Assembly: GCA_964425255.1 (NCBI GenBank)
Contig: CAYRMV010000022.1
Coordinates: forward strand, 1-31,795
Origin: CAYRMV01 sp964425255
GTDB taxonomy: Bacteria; Bacteroidota; Bacteroidia; Flavobacteriales_D; Crocinitomicaceae
Direction: 5' to 3'
DNA: 31,795 nucleotides
A model generated the notes under the pieces. The model searched no databases. It had not been told where the DNA came from and saw only the letters and a program-made list of their open reading frames with translations. Within the stretch, counting starts at the first letter, position 1; every line of letters starts with the position of its first letter. Below, one piece after another: positions 1 through 8,258 of this stretch. Both the position numbers and the translations under genes were made by a program.

Positions 1-168
1 ATCCTTTTACAGCAAAATAAGCGCAGGTTTTGCAAATAATTATTTCGTTTTAACTCAGTAAATATAACAAATTTCCCTCACCCAAAACGAAAAAAATTTC
101 CTTACTAAGAACTGAATATCATCGCATTGAAGTTTTCGTTTTGAAATTTACGGGAAAGCTAAATTACA

Positions 169-2136
169 CTAGAAAAACCGCACACCTACTTTGAATCCGA
201 GATTCATGCGGACTTGTGTGTTGCCGGAAATTTCATCGAACATCCAATCGGGAGAAAGGGTGCTTATCGCGTTCCAACTCGATGTATTCGCCACATCGGT
301 GACCAACACATTCCACGTTGGGCCGGCAAAGAAATTGATTTTTTCAATCGGTCGGTATTCCAAACCTACAAAGCCTTTTCCGAGTATGAAAGCATCGTTC
401 CAGTTGTTTGATGTGCGTGCTTGAATCGTCTGCCCTGTTACATCCAGTCCCAAGTACAGTTTTTTACTCATGCGAATGGCCGAACCAACTCCATACCCCA
501 CTGTCCAAAAAGGGACGTCTTTTTTGGTTTCGACGCCAGCGATAAAGATGTTGTGGAAAGCATTCACACCCGTTCGGAAAGAAAGTGTCGAAAACTGAAA
601 ATCGTCGTAAGCCAATTCGAGTTTGTGGTATCCTTTTCGGGAGTAACTGAAAAATCCGAATGGCACTCCCTGATAGTCACGGGCAACATTCACCAATCCA
701 AATTGCGTTCCATACACCACGTTTGCACGATTCAAAATACCCGCAAATTGAACGCCATAAACGGTATCCGCAACACTTGCAATTCCCGAAAGCTGAACTC
801 CATACAAATTCCCGCGACTGATCGAAGTGATTCCCGAAAATTGCATTCCATATTGTTCTTGTTCGCTAATGTTTGTAATGCCGGCCAACGAAAATCCGTA
901 CGACTTTCCACGGGTATAATTCACAATTCCAGCCAACGACATTCCACTCATTTCTTGTGTTTGCACGTTCGCAATTCCCCCTAACTGAAAGCCTTGGAAG
1001 TTCCCCACGTTCAAATTAGCAATTCCTCCCAATTGAAATCCGTTCAAATCCCCCACTTGTTGGTTGTAAATTCCTGCCAACTGAAATCCATCCAAATTTC
1101 CTTGGTTCACATTGGTTAAACCCGCAAATTGAACGCCCAAAACATCTCCTTTTACCAGGTTAGACAATCCCGCAAACTGAACATATTGAACATCCCCAAA
1201 GGTGAAATTGGACAATCCAGCAAATTCAAAGCTGCGAACCCCTTTCGAATGACTGACCAACAAATTGATTCCAACGTTATTCACAGTATTGTAACCCAAC
1301 AAGCGATTGGTACTCAAAGGAGGAAACAAACCAAAAGACACATTCGAAAACAAGGTATCGCCAATGTTTTTTAGGTTTTCGTTGTCTTCCCGAATTTTGC
1401 GGTATTTTTCGTTCAGGAAAGCAATCAACTTTTGTTCCCAAATGCGAACAGTTGGAAATTTTTCTTCGGATTCAATCACCGAATCGCGCGGTTCAGTTTG
1501 AACGAACTCACTTGCTTTCAAGGCATCCTCTTGGGCGGTAATTTGAGTGGGCAATGAATTACTTATTTTCTTCAGTTGAATCCGCAGTGAAGTCGACGAT
1601 GCCTTTTTCACCCAAATGGTTGTATCCACAAAGCCAAACTTAGCGAATGAAACCAAAATCCCATCATTCACGAAGGGAATTTCCAATTGAAAAAATCCTT
1701 TCGAATTGCTCAAACAAGAGTGTTTACTGCTTTTGATGTATACACTGACGTGTTCAATTGCCTGCTCGTTTTCGTGATCGATCACCCAACCTGCCACTTG
1801 CACTTTCGGATTGGTCGGTTTCTTTTTGGCAAGCGATTCAGTACAATTCAGAATGATGTATTTGTCTTTTACTTTGTACGAACAGTGTCCTAACAACAAA
1901 TCATCCAAAACCAGTTTCAATCTTTTTTGCTGACAAGCATACGAAACTCGTCGTTGATTGTTGAAGGAAGTGTACGAAAAAATCACGCCGGTTTGTTTTG
2001 AAATGCTTTTAAAAACACTTTCTAAGGTTTGATTCGATACAGAAAGTGAGACTGTTTTTTCCAAATACGACTGACCGAAAAGCATGAAGGTAGAAAACAT
2101 CATTCCACCCATGAAAAGTAATAACTTTCTTAACAT
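169..2136 (-). CDS. STN / carboxypeptidase-regulatory-like outer membrane protein with 16-residue surface repeats
   Basis: 655 aa. An N-terminal signal peptide (about residues 1-22) is followed by an STN (secretin/TonB short N-terminal) domain at about 28-98 and a carboxypeptidase D regulatory-like beta domain at about 112-188. After a linker, residues 302-490 hold about twelve repeats of roughly 16 residues with the pattern G-x-Q-x-A-G-[IL]-x-N, like the LA_2272-type surface repeats. The last 160 residues look like amphipathic beta strands and end in Phe-Phe, as many outer membrane barrels do. The start ATG overlaps the end of the fecR-like gene by 7 bp, so the two are co-transcribed with the sigma factor. 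In FecIRA-type systems the STN domain signals to FecR; here that role is inferred. The TonB plug domain expected of a FecA-like receptor is not visible. Domain calls are firm; ligand and function are unknown. Confidence 0.8.
   Translation of the reverse strand: MLRKLLLFMGGMMFSTFMLFGQSYLEKTVSLSVSNQTLESVFKSISKQTGVIFSYTSFNNQRRVSYACQQKRLKLVLDDLLLGHCSYKVKDKYIILNCTESLAKKKPTNPKVQVAGWVIDHENEQAIEHVSVYIKSSKHSCLSNSKGFFQLEIPFVNDGILVSFAKFGFVDTTIWVKKASSTSLRIQLKKISNSLPTQITAQEDALKASEFVQTEPRDSVIESEEKFPTVRIWEQKLIAFLNEKYRKIREDNENLKNIGDTLFSNVSFGLFPPLSTNRLLGYNTVNNVGINLLVSHSKGVRSFEFAGLSNFTFGDVQYVQFAGLSNLVKGDVLGVQFAGLTNVNQGNLDGFQLAGIYNQQVGDLNGFQLGGIANLNVGNFQGFQLGGIANVQTQEMSGMSLAGIVNYTRGKSYGFSLAGITNISEQEQYGMQFSGITSISRGNLYGVQLSGIASVADTVYGVQFAGILNRANVVYGTQFGLVNVARDYQGVPFGFFSYSRKGYHKLELAYDDFQFSTLSFRTGVNAFHNIFIAGVETKKDVPFWTVGYGVGSAIRMSKKLYLGLDVTGQTIQARTSNNWNDAFILGKGFVGLEYRPIEKINFFAGPTWNVLVTDVANTSSWNAISTLSPDWMFDEISGNTQVRMNLGFKVGVRFF
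667..1233 (-). repeat. Coding repeats, about 12 x 16 codons, in the STN protein
   Basis: The translated minus strand repeats a 16-residue unit (core AG[IL]xN, then a Gly about six residues on). The DNA copies are diverged, so this is an old protein repeat rather than a recent expansion. It probably forms a regular beta structure at the cell surface. Confidence 0.7.
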
Positions 2137-3083
2137 CCCTGTCCGTTTAGTTGGTAAAATTGGTCTTTTTTCTCCAGCGTTAAACCGAGTGTTTCCGCGA
2201 TGATTTCAAGCACAAATTCTAATTCTTCGTCATTGAATTCGGTGGTCAATTCGCAGTTTTCGATCGCTGTATTTCCCAAACGGATATCCGCTTTGTACAA
2301 ATTTTTCAAGCTTTCAATCACGGACTTCAAGCGTTGTTTTTCAAAAATAAGTTTGATAGGACCTTTGCGTTCGTACGAATCGTTTTCAACCGTAATTTTA
2401 AACGAGCCATTCGAAATCACGTAATATGCACTTTCGTTCGCTTGCAAATGAATTTTTAAATTTTTGTGGTTGTATACCAATACTTCTCCCTCATCCACGC
2501 GAATAAAAATCGTATCTTCTCCTCGTTGAATATCAAACTTTGTCCCTAAATCTTTGACAAAAAGTTCTTCCATTTCTACGATAAACGGTTTTTGTTCGTT
2601 GTGATCCACCGTAAAATAGGCTGAACCTTTCAGATACACTTTTCGATTCGTTTTGTTGTAATTTTGATCGTATTCCAACGAACTATTTGCTTGTAAACGA
2701 ACCGACGAACCATCTTCCAACCGAATGTTTTTACTTTGTTTTCCAGCTAGAACAGAAGTTCTATCCGAAAAATTATGTTGATTCAAAAACCACAAACTTC
2801 CAACACCAACGAGCAGTAAAAAAGTTGCAGCCCACGCCCAAGTTGATGGTGAAATTCGTCGTATGGGTTTCAATTCCAGTTCACGTTCCACTTTTTTCCA
2901 CGCATTTTCCGTTCCGTTTTTGGTTGGAACACGAAAGAAAATACGTTCACAAGAATCGTAGTACGTTTGATTTTCAGAAGAATGTGCTTTCCAATCTTCC
3001 AACTCCATCGCTTCTTCGGGACTTGCTTCACCTGCTAAAAACTTGCTGATGAGCGCATCCATGTCATTCCAATTTCGCATCAT
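2130..3083 (-). CDS. FecR family anti-sigma factor
   Basis: 317 aa from the chosen start. It has a cytoplasmic N-terminus rich in acidic and Trp residues, a single membrane segment at about 82-99, a periplasmic FecR domain at about 108-205 and a C-terminal DUF4974-like region at about 245-315, the usual Bacteroidetes order. By family knowledge it holds the ECF sigma factor at the inner membrane and releases it when an STN-domain partner signals. The start is placed at the ATG forming an ATGA overlap with the sigma-factor stop at 3080-3082; the longer reading frame would need TTG. Its 3' end overlaps the STN gene, giving a sigma, anti-sigma, receptor operon. Confidence 0.9.
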   Translation of the reverse strand: MMRNWNDMDALISKFLAGEASPEEAMELEDWKAHSSENQTYYDSCERIFFRVPTKNGTENAWKKVERELELKPIRRISPSTWAWAATFLLLVGVGSLWFLNQHNFSDRTSVLAGKQSKNIRLEDGSSVRLQANSSLEYDQNYNKTNRKVYLKGSAYFTVDHNEQKPFIVEMEELFVKDLGTKFDIQRGEDTIFIRVDEGEVLVYNHKNLKIHLQANESAYYVISNGSFKITVENDSYERKGPIKLIFEKQRLKSVIESLKNLYKADIRLGNTAIENCELTTEFNDEELEFVLEIIAETLGLTLEKKDQFYQLNGQGC

Positions 3084-3649
3084 AAACAAGGAATTAAAAA
3101 AATGAGTAATAAAGGAAGAAACGCCTGCAAAGACTCACGCAAAATCCGCAAGGCTTTTCCCATGTGATTTTCGACCGTTTTGATTGAAATCCCCAATTCA
3201 TCGGCAATTTCTTGGTATTTTTTCCCTTCAAAACGACTCAATTGAAACACTTTTCGACATTGATCGGGCAAACCTGCAATGGTTTCCTGCAATTTTTCGT
3301 CAAATTCTTTCACTTGAACCTGTTGAATCGGTGTCACCGGTGAAACTTCGGTGTTTGCTTCGATTTCCGATTGATGTTTCATGCGAATTTTAAGGTGTTT
3401 GATTCGATTCAAACTCGCGTTGTGAACCGATTGATAGAGCATGGAACGCAAAGAAGTATGTACTTCTAATACAGCTCGTTTTTCCCAAAAGCGAACAAAT
3501 GTTTGTTGAACAATGTCTTCCGCTTCTGCTTCATCCCGCACTATTGTACGGCAATAATTGACCAAGGGGTGATAATACGTTTTAAACAGCATCTCAACTA
3601 TTTTTGTGTCTCCGACTTTCCAAGCTGCTATTACCTCCGTGTCTTTCAC
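3080..3649 (-). CDS. ECF RNA polymerase sigma-70 factor (Bacteroidetes FecI-like)
   Basis: 189 aa from a GTG start. Sigma region 2 lies at about residues 15-85 (with EAEDIVQQTFVRFWE) and region 4 at about 118-170 (helix-turn-helix around YQEIADELGISIKTVENH). A short hydrophobic tail (about 175-189) follows, seen in some Bacteroidetes ECF factors. The start is uncertain. The frame is open back to a TTG at 3733 and has an ATG at 3688. GTG at 3649 gives the usual family N-terminus (KDTEVIAAWKVGD), and a -7-like TATCTTTG on the minus strand at 3674-3681 lies just upstream of it, inside the longer versions. The gene overlaps fecR by 4 bp. It likely directs transcription in response to the FecR/STN partners, perhaps including its own operon. 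Confidence 0.9.
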   Translation of the reverse strand: MKDTEVIAAWKVGDTKIVEMLFKTYYHPLVNYCRTIVRDEAEAEDIVQQTFVRFWEKRAVLEVHTSLRSMLYQSVHNASLNRIKHLKIRMKHQSEIEANTEVSPVTPIQQVQVKEFDEKLQETIAGLPDQCRKVFQLSRFEGKKYQEIADELGISIKTVENHMGKALRILRESLQAFLPLLLIFLIPCL

Positions 3650-3673
3650 CTGATTTTCACTTATTTTCAATTC

Positions 3674-3681
3674 CAAAGATA
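3674..3681 (-). promoter_or_regulatory. Putative -7 element of the sigma/FecR/STN operon
   Basis: Minus-strand TATCTTTG fits the Bacteroidetes -7 consensus TAnnTTTG and lies 25 nt upstream of the GTG start. If real, it rules out the ATG at 3688 as start. There is no strong -33 TTTG. Confidence 0.4.
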
Positions 3682-3768
3682 ATAACATTTGTTCCAAGAC
3701 AACTGAAAGCACGTTTCCCCCTATTCGATCCAATCTTAAATTTAATATTTCAAATTAATCATTATAAT

Positions 3769-4227
3769 TTATCTGACTTTAAGAAGTTTTATTTGATTTT
3801 TAGTTAATGGATGTAAAAACTGATTTTCTTGAATGTTTGTTGTTTTTTGAAATAAAGATTCAATAGATAAACAAAAATTAATTTCAGGTATATTTTGTTC
3901 CTCAAATGTTGAAAAAGGAATCTTCATTTTAAAAAAATAATTTCGTTCTGGTAAGTTGGGGTTATATGAGATAAGAATAACATTTTCAGCATATTCAAAC
4001 GAGTTTGTTATTCTGTCTAAAAACTCGTAATACTCATTTTTCGTATAAAAATTTTCTTTTTGAAAAAAAACCGATTTATCTTCTAGACTTTGATTTACAT
4101 TTAATACATTGTTTTCTTGCGTAAAAGTGAAAAATATGTTTGAATCATTTTCATGAAAGATATATTTAGTTTCATTATCTTTATTTGTGTTGTATTTAAA
4201 AATACAAATTACTTGTTCACTATTCAT
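3769..4227 (-). CDS. Uncharacterised 152-aa acidic protein
   Basis: 152 aa with no recognised family. It has no signal peptide or membrane segment, so it is probably cytoplasmic. It is rich in Asn, Glu, Phe and Ile, and its base composition is clearly more AT-rich than the housekeeping genes around it. The ATG overlaps the stop of the upstream lipoprotein gene by 4 bp (ATGA), so it is translationally coupled and the last gene of a three-gene operon. It ends about 80 bp before the sigma-factor ATG/TTG region, with no clear terminator. It could be a partner or immunity-type protein for the lipoprotein, but nothing in the sequence shows this. Confidence 0.6.
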   Translation of the reverse strand: MNSEQVICIFKYNTNKDNETKYIFHENDSNIFFTFTQENNVLNVNQSLEDKSVFFQKENFYTKNEYYEFLDRITNSFEYAENVILISYNPNLPERNYFFKMKIPFSTFEEQNIPEINFCLSIESLFQKTTNIQENQFLHPLTKNQIKLLKVR

Positions 4228-5240
4228 ATTTGTTCAATTTTTACGACCATTAAATCTTTATTAATGAATGCATGGTATTTCACTAATTTCAAGTTACCAT
4301 CAATTTTTTGTCTTGTTGTAATGTAGTATTCATATAAAGTTATGTTTTCATTTTCACTCACTTTTTTTATTGAAATCTTTTCATTTTGAAAAACAGGATA
4401 TTTGGTAATTAGTGCGTCCTTTATTTTTATGATATTGATTCCTGAGATTTCATGCTTCTTTTTAACAAATAATGTAATTATTTCGTTTAAATCTGATTTG
4501 TAAAAAGACTCTATTTCCGAATTTGAAAAAATGTTAGAATTATATTCAAATTGTTCCCAAGGTTTAACTTGAGTACTTTGTTCATCAGAAATAACAGTCT
4601 CTTTTGTATTTTTAACCTCTGATGCATCTGATGGAGGAGTCCAATCCTTATTAGTAATGTTCTTAGGTGGTTTAGGTATTTTTCTTTTTATTTCAAAATT
4701 CATAATTTCTAAAAGGCTTCTAATAACATCACCTCTAAGTATCATATACCCACCAGATAATTTGAAAGTTTTCTTTTCATAATTTTCATTATTCAGATCA
4801 AATGCATCTTTGGGGTATTTTAAAATTTTTGACTTTTGTGAAGACAACTTAATGTAAAATAAAAATTCATCAAGTTCGATGTTTATTGATTTATAAGTTT
4901 TTAAGATAGTATAGAGTCTATTCAAAAATTCTTCGTTCAAAAGTTTGTTAATGTAATTATATTCTGAGTAAGTGAAATCTGATTTTTGAATTGTTAAAAA
5001 AGTATAGACATTTTTATGATATTCGTTGCTGTATCTATCAAAGTTAAATTTATGCGTTTTTTTTAATTCTCTATTTGTTATTTCAAATCCCGAAGGATCA
5101 TCAACTAAGTTATTTACAATGTAGTTTTTAAGGTTTTCGTCTATTTCATGTGATTTGTTGGAACAAGAAAGAAACAAAAACAGAGTTATAGTATTTAGAA
5201 AAATGTACGTAGAGTTGATTTTCATTTTCATTTTCTTCAT
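4224..5240 (-). CDS. Uncharacterised lipoprotein
   Basis: 338 aa. A basic N-terminus, a hydrophobic stretch and the lipobox LFLSC put the lipidated cysteine at residue 26, so export and membrane anchoring are likely. The mature part is highly charged, rich in Lys, Asn, Ile and Glu, and has a Pro/Ser/Thr-rich linker at about 190-225. The C-terminal 100 residues look like a compact alpha/beta domain. I recognise no family. Two further in-frame ATGs lie within six codons of the first. The gene overlaps both neighbours by 4 bp, so the three are one transcript. Its AT-rich composition suggests acquisition by transfer. Confidence 0.65.
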   Translation of the reverse strand: MKKMKMKINSTYIFLNTITLFLFLSCSNKSHEIDENLKNYIVNNLVDDPSGFEITNRELKKTHKFNFDRYSNEYHKNVYTFLTIQKSDFTYSEYNYINKLLNEEFLNRLYTILKTYKSINIELDEFLFYIKLSSQKSKILKYPKDAFDLNNENYEKKTFKLSGGYMILRGDVIRSLLEIMNFEIKRKIPKPPKNITNKDWTPPSDASEVKNTKETVISDEQSTQVKPWEQFEYNSNIFSNSEIESFYKSDLNEIITLFVKKKHEISGINIIKIKDALITKYPVFQNEKISIKKVSENENITLYEYYITTRQKIDGNLKLVKYHAFINKDLMVVKIEQI

Positions 5241-5692
5241 TTTAAAATTAGTATTTTCAGCAGACTTAAAACTATAATTTTTCTCTGTTTTTCGTCAAAC
5301 TCTTTCATAAACAATGTCATTTTACCCGTGTTCGAATATTGTTTACAATTTGCTTTTTGAGCTATTCTACGATATATATCTTCAATTCTCATCACATCGC
5401 ATTGTAGTTCTTGGTTTTCAATTTTTCCATATAAAACTAGGTCATAAATTCTATTTGATAAAATTGTTTGTTTTATAAGTTCAATTTGTTCTACTTTATC
5501 AAATTTATCAAAATTCTTCAAGTCATTGAATGCAAGATATCCACTATATTCGAGTTTTAAATTTGTAGATGTTTCTACTTTTTTGATTAGTCTATATGTA
5601 TCGTAACATCTTGTACACAATCCATTTCCTTTGTGCTTAAGTATTGTCGTTTTGCAACTCGTACATTTTTCAAAATTTCTAGACCATTTCAT
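5237..5692 (-). CDS. Small zinc-ribbon protein of unknown function
   Basis: 151 aa. Cysteine pairs C10-x2-C13 and C26-x2-C29 form a treble-clef or zinc-ribbon-like site, followed by basic and aromatic residues. The remaining 110 residues are predicted helical and rich in Lys and Ile, with no match I recognise. It is the first gene of the AT-rich operon and overlaps the lipoprotein gene by 4 bp. A nucleic-acid or protein-binding role is possible from the ribbon, but this is inference. No -7 box of the TAnnTTTG type was found just upstream on the minus strand. Confidence 0.6.
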   Translation of the reverse strand: MKWSRNFEKCTSCKTTILKHKGNGLCTRCYDTYRLIKKVETSTNLKLEYSGYLAFNDLKNFDKFDKVEQIELIKQTILSNRIYDLVLYGKIENQELQCDVMRIEDIYRRIAQKANCKQYSNTGKMTLFMKEFDEKQRKIIVLSLLKILILK

Positions 5693-5752
5693 TCATTATA
5701 AAATTACTAGTATTTTTTAAAATTCTGGCTTCTGAAAAAAAAAATATCTTCC

Positions 5753-5780
5753 TAAACTTTCAATAATTATTGAAAGTTTA
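5753..5780. promoter_or_regulatory. Perfect 28-bp palindrome, likely operator of the DCC/TIGR01777 operon
   Basis: Half-site TAAACTTTCAATAA is followed directly by its exact reverse complement. The palindrome ends one base before a -7 box and covers the place where the -33 box should be, as expected for a repressor site. The regulator is not in the window; a GbsR/MarR-like dimer is only a guess. Confidence 0.6.
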
Positions 5781-5781
5781 A

Positions 5782-5789
5782 TATATTTG
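5782..5789 (+). promoter_or_regulatory. -7 promoter element of the DCC oxidoreductase gene
   Basis: TATATTTG matches TAnnTTTG and lies 20 nt before the ATG at 5810. The -33 region is inside the palindrome. Confidence 0.55.
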
Positions 5790-5809
5790 TAAAACAAAAC
5801 ACCAAAAAG

Positions 5810-6634
5810 ATGGAAACAAAAGTCTTAGTGTACGATGCCGATTGTCCGTTTTGCTGTTGGTATACCGGAAAATTTATTCAATTGGGTTTGCTGACTGAAG
5901 CAGGAAGAAAACCGTATCAAGAAGTGCTCGATCAGAAAATCATTGATTTTGACATGGAAAAAGCGAAAAACAAAATCGCTTTACTTGATCCAAAGAACCA
6001 ACACGTATTTTACGGAATCGATAGTTTACTTCACATACTTGGTCAACGCTATTCGTGGATGGAAAAAATCGGAAAATGGCCAGTCATTCATTTTTTGTTG
6101 ACGCACTTGTATAGTTTCATCAGTTATAACCGAAAACTGATTGCTCCCAGCAAACCATGTGAAACAGCCTGTGCCTGCGAGCCAAGCAAAAATTGGTTTT
6201 GGCGAATTCTCTTCATACTGGTTTCCATGTTGGTTGTGCATGTTTCGGTAACAAACTATTTCCACAGTCATTTTTCGACTTATTTAGTAGAAAATCCAGT
6301 TCCTGATTTTGTCTTATTCCTTGCTCAATTGGTCTTTCAGGGAATCGTGTTTTACTCCTTGAAACAGCGAAATGGATACGATTATTTGGGTCAATTGAGT
6401 TTCATTTCCTTGTTTGGCGCATTGCTGCTTTTATTTTTCCACCTTGGTTTAACCGTTCTGTCAAAAATCGGAATACAAACCGAATTGTTGGGTGTGTTTT
6501 GCTATGGAATGGTTAATTGGATCATGTTTCAAATGCACTTCAAACGGGTTCGGCTTTTGGGTTTTTCAAGCTGGTTGACCCTTAGTTGGTTTGTTTTTCG
6601 ACTTTTTATTTATCCACTTGTATTTCAATTATAA
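5810..6634 (+). CDS. DCC-family (DUF393) thiol-disulfide oxidoreductase-like membrane protein
   Basis: 274 aa. The N-terminal DUF393 domain (about 1-115) carries the diagnostic YDADCPFC motif with a CxxC pair at residues 12-15. A Cys cluster (C117, C121, C123) follows. The C-terminal half has about five membrane segments (roughly 130-150, 165-184, 193-217, 225-243, 250-272), so this is a DCC domain with a membrane extension. Thioredoxin-like redox activity is proposed for the family but rarely shown. The next gene starts 2 bp after the stop and is surely in the same operon. The paired palindrome and promoter upstream suggest tight regulation. Confidence 0.8.
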   Translation: METKVLVYDADCPFCCWYTGKFIQLGLLTEAGRKPYQEVLDQKIIDFDMEKAKNKIALLDPKNQHVFYGIDSLLHILGQRYSWMEKIGKWPVIHFLLTHLYSFISYNRKLIAPSKPCETACACEPSKNWFWRILFILVSMLVVHVSVTNYFHSHFSTYLVENPVPDFVLFLAQLVFQGIVFYSLKQRNGYDYLGQLSFISLFGALLLLFFHLGLTVLSKIGIQTELLGVFCYGMVNWIMFQMHFKRVRLLGFSSWLTLSWFVFRLFIYPLVFQL

Positions 6635-6636
6635 TC

Positions 6637-7575
6637 ATGAAAATAGTCATCGCAGGAGCCAACGGTTTCATTGGAAAAGAATTGATTGCTCAATGGCACA
6701 AAGAGCATGAAATCCACGTATTGGTCCGACAAAAATCGGTTGGTCTTTCACTTGTCCATCAACATCTTTGGGACGGGAAAACACTCGGTGATTGGAAAAA
6801 AGTATTGGAAGAAACAGACGTTCTGATCAATCTAGCTGGAAAATCAGTCAACTGTCGTTACCACGAGAAAAACAAACAAGCCATTTTTGCATCGCGATTG
6901 GAATCGACCGAAATTTTGGGAAAAGCAATTGAACAAACAAAAGTAAAACCCCGTATTTGGATCAATGCTACGAGTGGCACCATCTATCAACACGAAGAAA
7001 ACATACCAATGACGGAGCAAAATGGAATTCTCGGTTCGGGTTTTTCGGTCGAAGTTTGCAAACAATGGGAAGCGTGTTTTTTCCAATTTCAGTTTGCGGA
7101 TGTAAGACAAATCGCTTTGCGTACTTCCTTTGTTTTGAATGAAAAAGCGGGTGTTTTGGTTCCTTTTCTTCGCTTAGCAAAACTCGGCTTAGGAGGTAAA
7201 CAAGCATCAGGAAATCAACTTATCAGTTGGATCAGCAGTGAAGATTTTGGTCGAGCTATTTTGTTTTTGATTGAACAAGAATCCGTTTCTGGAATTATGA
7301 ATCTTGCCACACCGAAACCAGTTAAAAACCGTGATTTCATGAAACAAGTTCGCCAGTTTGTGGGACAAAAAATAGGAATTCCAGCACCGAAATGGATCTT
7401 GGAAATCGGTGCTTTTTTGATTCGAACTGAAACAGAATTAATTGTCAAAAGTCGCTTCGTTTACCCTGAAAAACTAGAAAAATTGGGTTTTACCTGGAAC
7501 GATTTAACATTGAATGATTTTTTTCTTAATCGAAATCGACTTCCAATTTCTGGTAATTCAAAAACAACTGAGTAG
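6637..7575 (+). CDS. TIGR01777 family NAD(P)-dependent epimerase-like oxidoreductase
   Basis: 312 aa. The N-terminal Rossmann motif GANGFIG (residues 7-13) starts right after the chosen ATG; the longer frame to 6586 would overlap the upstream gene. The SDR-like body includes an NLAGK segment and INATSGTIYQ, and the C-terminal 50 residues match the small domain usual in this family. The substrate is unknown; the family resembles cell-division-inhibitor SulA-like annotations that are not functional evidence. It is co-transcribed with the DCC gene, a pairing common in Bacteroidetes. Its 3' end overlaps the convergent gene by 50 bp. Confidence 0.85.
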   Translation: MKIVIAGANGFIGKELIAQWHKEHEIHVLVRQKSVGLSLVHQHLWDGKTLGDWKKVLEETDVLINLAGKSVNCRYHEKNKQAIFASRLESTEILGKAIEQTKVKPRIWINATSGTIYQHEENIPMTEQNGILGSGFSVEVCKQWEACFFQFQFADVRQIALRTSFVLNEKAGVLVPFLRLAKLGLGGKQASGNQLISWISSEDFGRAILFLIEQESVSGIMNLATPKPVKNRDFMKQVRQFVGQKIGIPAPKWILEIGAFLIRTETELIVKSRFVYPEKLEKLGFTWNDLTLNDFFLNRNRLPISGNSKTTE

Positions 7576-8122
7576 AATCTGCGGATAAAAACATTTCGTG
7601 GTATGCTTTTTCGGATTCATTTCGAAACGTAAAATGATGGATTTCTTTACCCAATGATTTCGGTTGAAACCAATCTAAGTGAGGTGTTCCAACAACAACC
7701 AAGTTTTGCGTTTGAATTCGTTCTTTTTCGTAGGAATTTTTCTTCAAAATTTCGCGAATTTCTTCCGGACAAGTTGCTATTTTAGCCCAGTAAAAATCCG
7801 TTGTAAAATTATTTTCTCGGTACGATTCTTCAAAAATGACACATTCACCCAATTCTTTGTTGAACAAAGCCTGATAAAGTCGTTCCTCGTCTTTGGGCAT
7901 TTCTTCTTCCCATTTTTCGGCTGTTTTTTCTATTTCCTTGAAGCCTTTTTTCATTTTACTTGACAGTTTCGACACACCCGATGAAACTAGTCCAATCGCT
8001 GCAACTATAATTAAAACGATGCTCCCCAAAAGTCCAAACAAGTACCCTTTATTTTGTTTAACCAACAAGAAGATAAAACAAACAATTGTTCCGAGAACTC
8101 CTAAAATGAATAACCACCACAT
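7526..8122 (-). CDS. Small membrane protein of unknown function
   Basis: 198 aa. There are two N-terminal membrane segments (about 2-22 and 29-51) and then a Lys/Glu-rich helical stretch (55-85) that could form a coiled coil. The C-terminal soluble part of about 110 residues contains WAKIATCPEEIREILKKNSYE. I recognise no family. The 3' end overlaps the TIGR01777 gene by 50 bp in convergent orientation, so the last codons of both are constrained. Upstream is a 136-bp divergent region shared with the M14 peptidase gene. Confidence 0.65.
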   Translation of the reverse strand: MWWLFILGVLGTIVCFIFLLVKQNKGYLFGLLGSIVLIIVAAIGLVSSGVSKLSSKMKKGFKEIEKTAEKWEEEMPKDEERLYQALFNKELGECVIFEESYRENNFTTDFYWAKIATCPEEIREILKKNSYEKERIQTQNLVVVGTPHLDWFQPKSLGKEIHHFTFRNESEKAYHEMFLSADSTQLFLNYQKLEVDFD

Positions 8123-8258
8123 ACTTTTTTTGGAGGAAAGGTAACGATGTTTTTGGATTGTTGATTCACATTATTAAAAATTAACACACTTTTTTCAAGC
8201 TCCGTTTACACAAAAAAACAACAGATTATGTGTAATTTCGGTTTTCAAATCCAATTAA

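Noticed and set aside
421..984. Plus-strand ORF of 187 aa inside the STN gene
   Set aside because: It is an antisense shadow: the repeats of the STN protein keep an open reading frame on the other strand. Its protein has no family signature.
6586..6636. Longer start for the TIGR01777 gene
   Set aside because: It would overlap the DCC gene and add residues before the Rossmann motif that the family does not have.
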